A stretch of DNA of 64,000 nucleotides from positions 13,226 to 77,225 of the forward strand of contig NZ_LT828549.1 of NCBI RefSeq assembly GCF_900170035.1. The letters are read 5' to 3'. Made by a program: the position numbers and the translations under genes. Under the pieces are notes generated by a model that saw only the letters and a program-made list of their open reading frames with translations, did no database searches and had not been told where the DNA came from. This document shows, in pieces, positions 63,480-64,000 of the stretch. This stretch comes from Desulfamplus magnetovallimortis (GTDB lineage Bacteria > Desulfobacterota > Desulfobacteria > Desulfobacterales > Desulfobacteraceae). Positions within the stretch are counted from its first letter, which is position 1; each line of letters opens with the position of its first letter.

Positions 63480-63650
63480 ATGAAATCAAGTACAAAAGAC
63501 CGTCCGAAAGGGCAGATGCATCAGGTGAAAGGCAAGATTAAGGAGGCAATAGGAAAAACAGTTGGAAATCCTGATTTGGAACTCAAAGGGAAACAGGAAC
63601 ATTTTGAGGGAAAAGCTCTGGAAAAAAAGAAAAAAAGGAGTGGATCATGA
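63480..63650 (+). CDS. CsbD-family small stress protein
   Basis: The 56-residue protein contains KGQMHQVKGKIKEAIGKTVG and HFEGKALEKKKK, the CsbD pattern of a short, lysine-rich, hydrophilic helical protein. CsbD-like proteins are induced by general stress in other bacteria, and their mechanism is unknown. AGGAG precedes the ATG. The stop codon overlaps the next start (ATGA), so the two are coupled. Confidence 0.85.
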   Translation: MKSSTKDRPKGQMHQVKGKIKEAIGKTVGNPDLELKGKQEHFEGKALEKKKKRSGS

Positions 63651-63925
63651 AAGAGAATATGGAACCCGTTAATATCGAACAATTACTGTCAGAGGCTGAT
63701 GAGCTTATTAAACAGATAAATTCCGATTCCATCAAGGATATGGAAGAAGAATATATCATTCAATTTGAAAAACATGCCCAGGAACTTGAAAAAATAAAAG
63801 TCGTGGTAAAGGAGAAAATCAATAAGCCGGAATTATCGGAAATAATGACAAGTTCTGAAGGTGTGCACGAAGCGATTCAGGATGTTTTGAAAGCCATACG
63901 TGGCTTGGCAAAAGATATCTCCTGA
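63647..63925 (+). CDS. Small helical hypothetical protein
   Basis: The 92-residue, acidic and almost fully helical protein (VNIEQLLSEADELIKQINSD, then EKHAQELEKIKVVVKEKINK) could form a coiled coil. No family is recognised. Translational coupling to the CsbD-like gene suggests a related stress role. Confidence 0.7.
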   Translation: MKENMEPVNIEQLLSEADELIKQINSDSIKDMEEEYIIQFEKHAQELEKIKVVVKEKINKPELSEIMTSSEGVHEAIQDVLKAIRGLAKDIS

Positions 63926-64000
63926 TTTCCATCTTATAGACCAGTCCCACACTTCAAGACAAGAACTCGTTCTAAATTTGCCGGTTACCCTTAAATTTCA

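Overview
The window looks like chromosome of a sulfate-reducing bacterium of the Desulfobacterales type (Desulfobacterota). This is inferred from gene content: an HdrA/MvhD/formate dehydrogenase cluster, a NifU with a BFD-type [2Fe-2S] domain, a SulP permease, large hybrid kinases, and a dense load of short palindromic intergenic repeats. No rRNA, tRNA or CRISPR was found.

Layout. 1-3.7 kb: the 3' end of an AAA-ATPase/PD-(D/E)XK gene, a proline racemase-family gene and repeat-rich spacer. 3.8-11.9 kb: an operon of a giant HdrA fusion carrying a GltD-like domain, MvhD and a cytoplasmic formate dehydrogenase. This is probably a flavin-based bifurcating or confurcating complex linking formate, NAD(P)H and ferredoxin. 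12-15.9 kb: a DUF1573 protein, an amidohydrolase and a hemolysin III-family protein. 16-27 kb: a sigma54 enhancer-binding protein, a PIN/AbrB toxin-antitoxin pair, and a polyamine-type ABC transporter operon with a sigma54 promoter and three upstream palindromes. A double-length KamA-family radical SAM protein and an M23 peptidase-fold protein follow.

27.1-40.1 kb is the most unusual region: a decayed integron. It starts with the N-terminal 50 codons of an integron-type tyrosine integrase on the minus strand. After it come plus-strand cassette genes interspersed with attC-like hairpins: a nitroreductase, three toxin-antitoxin pairs, an HNH nuclease, a tautomerase and a small membrane protein. 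One 309-bp cassette is present twice, and its attC stems differ by compensatory changes. The array was invaded by two 584-bp REP-type transposase relics, an IS91 relic, an IS1634 element and two truncated group II introns.

40.5-56.3 kb: two LolA/DUF4412-like envelope proteins, a second sigma54 activator, an FMN-type glutamate synthase, a two-CW regulator, cysE-cysK, nifU-nifS, a 3-hydroxyisobutyrate dehydrogenase-like enzyme, an MFS exporter and a SulP permease. Together cysE-cysK and nifU-nifS make cysteine and use its sulfur for Fe-S clusters, which the HdrA/Fdh operon needs in quantity. 56.9-62.4 kb: a minus-strand signalling cluster (twin-sensor hybrid kinase, REC-GGDEF protein, response regulator). 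63.5-63.9 kb: a CsbD-like stress protein and a small helical protein.

At least five families of short dispersed repeats occupy the spacers. One of them shows paired base changes that suggest a conserved RNA or DNA secondary structure.
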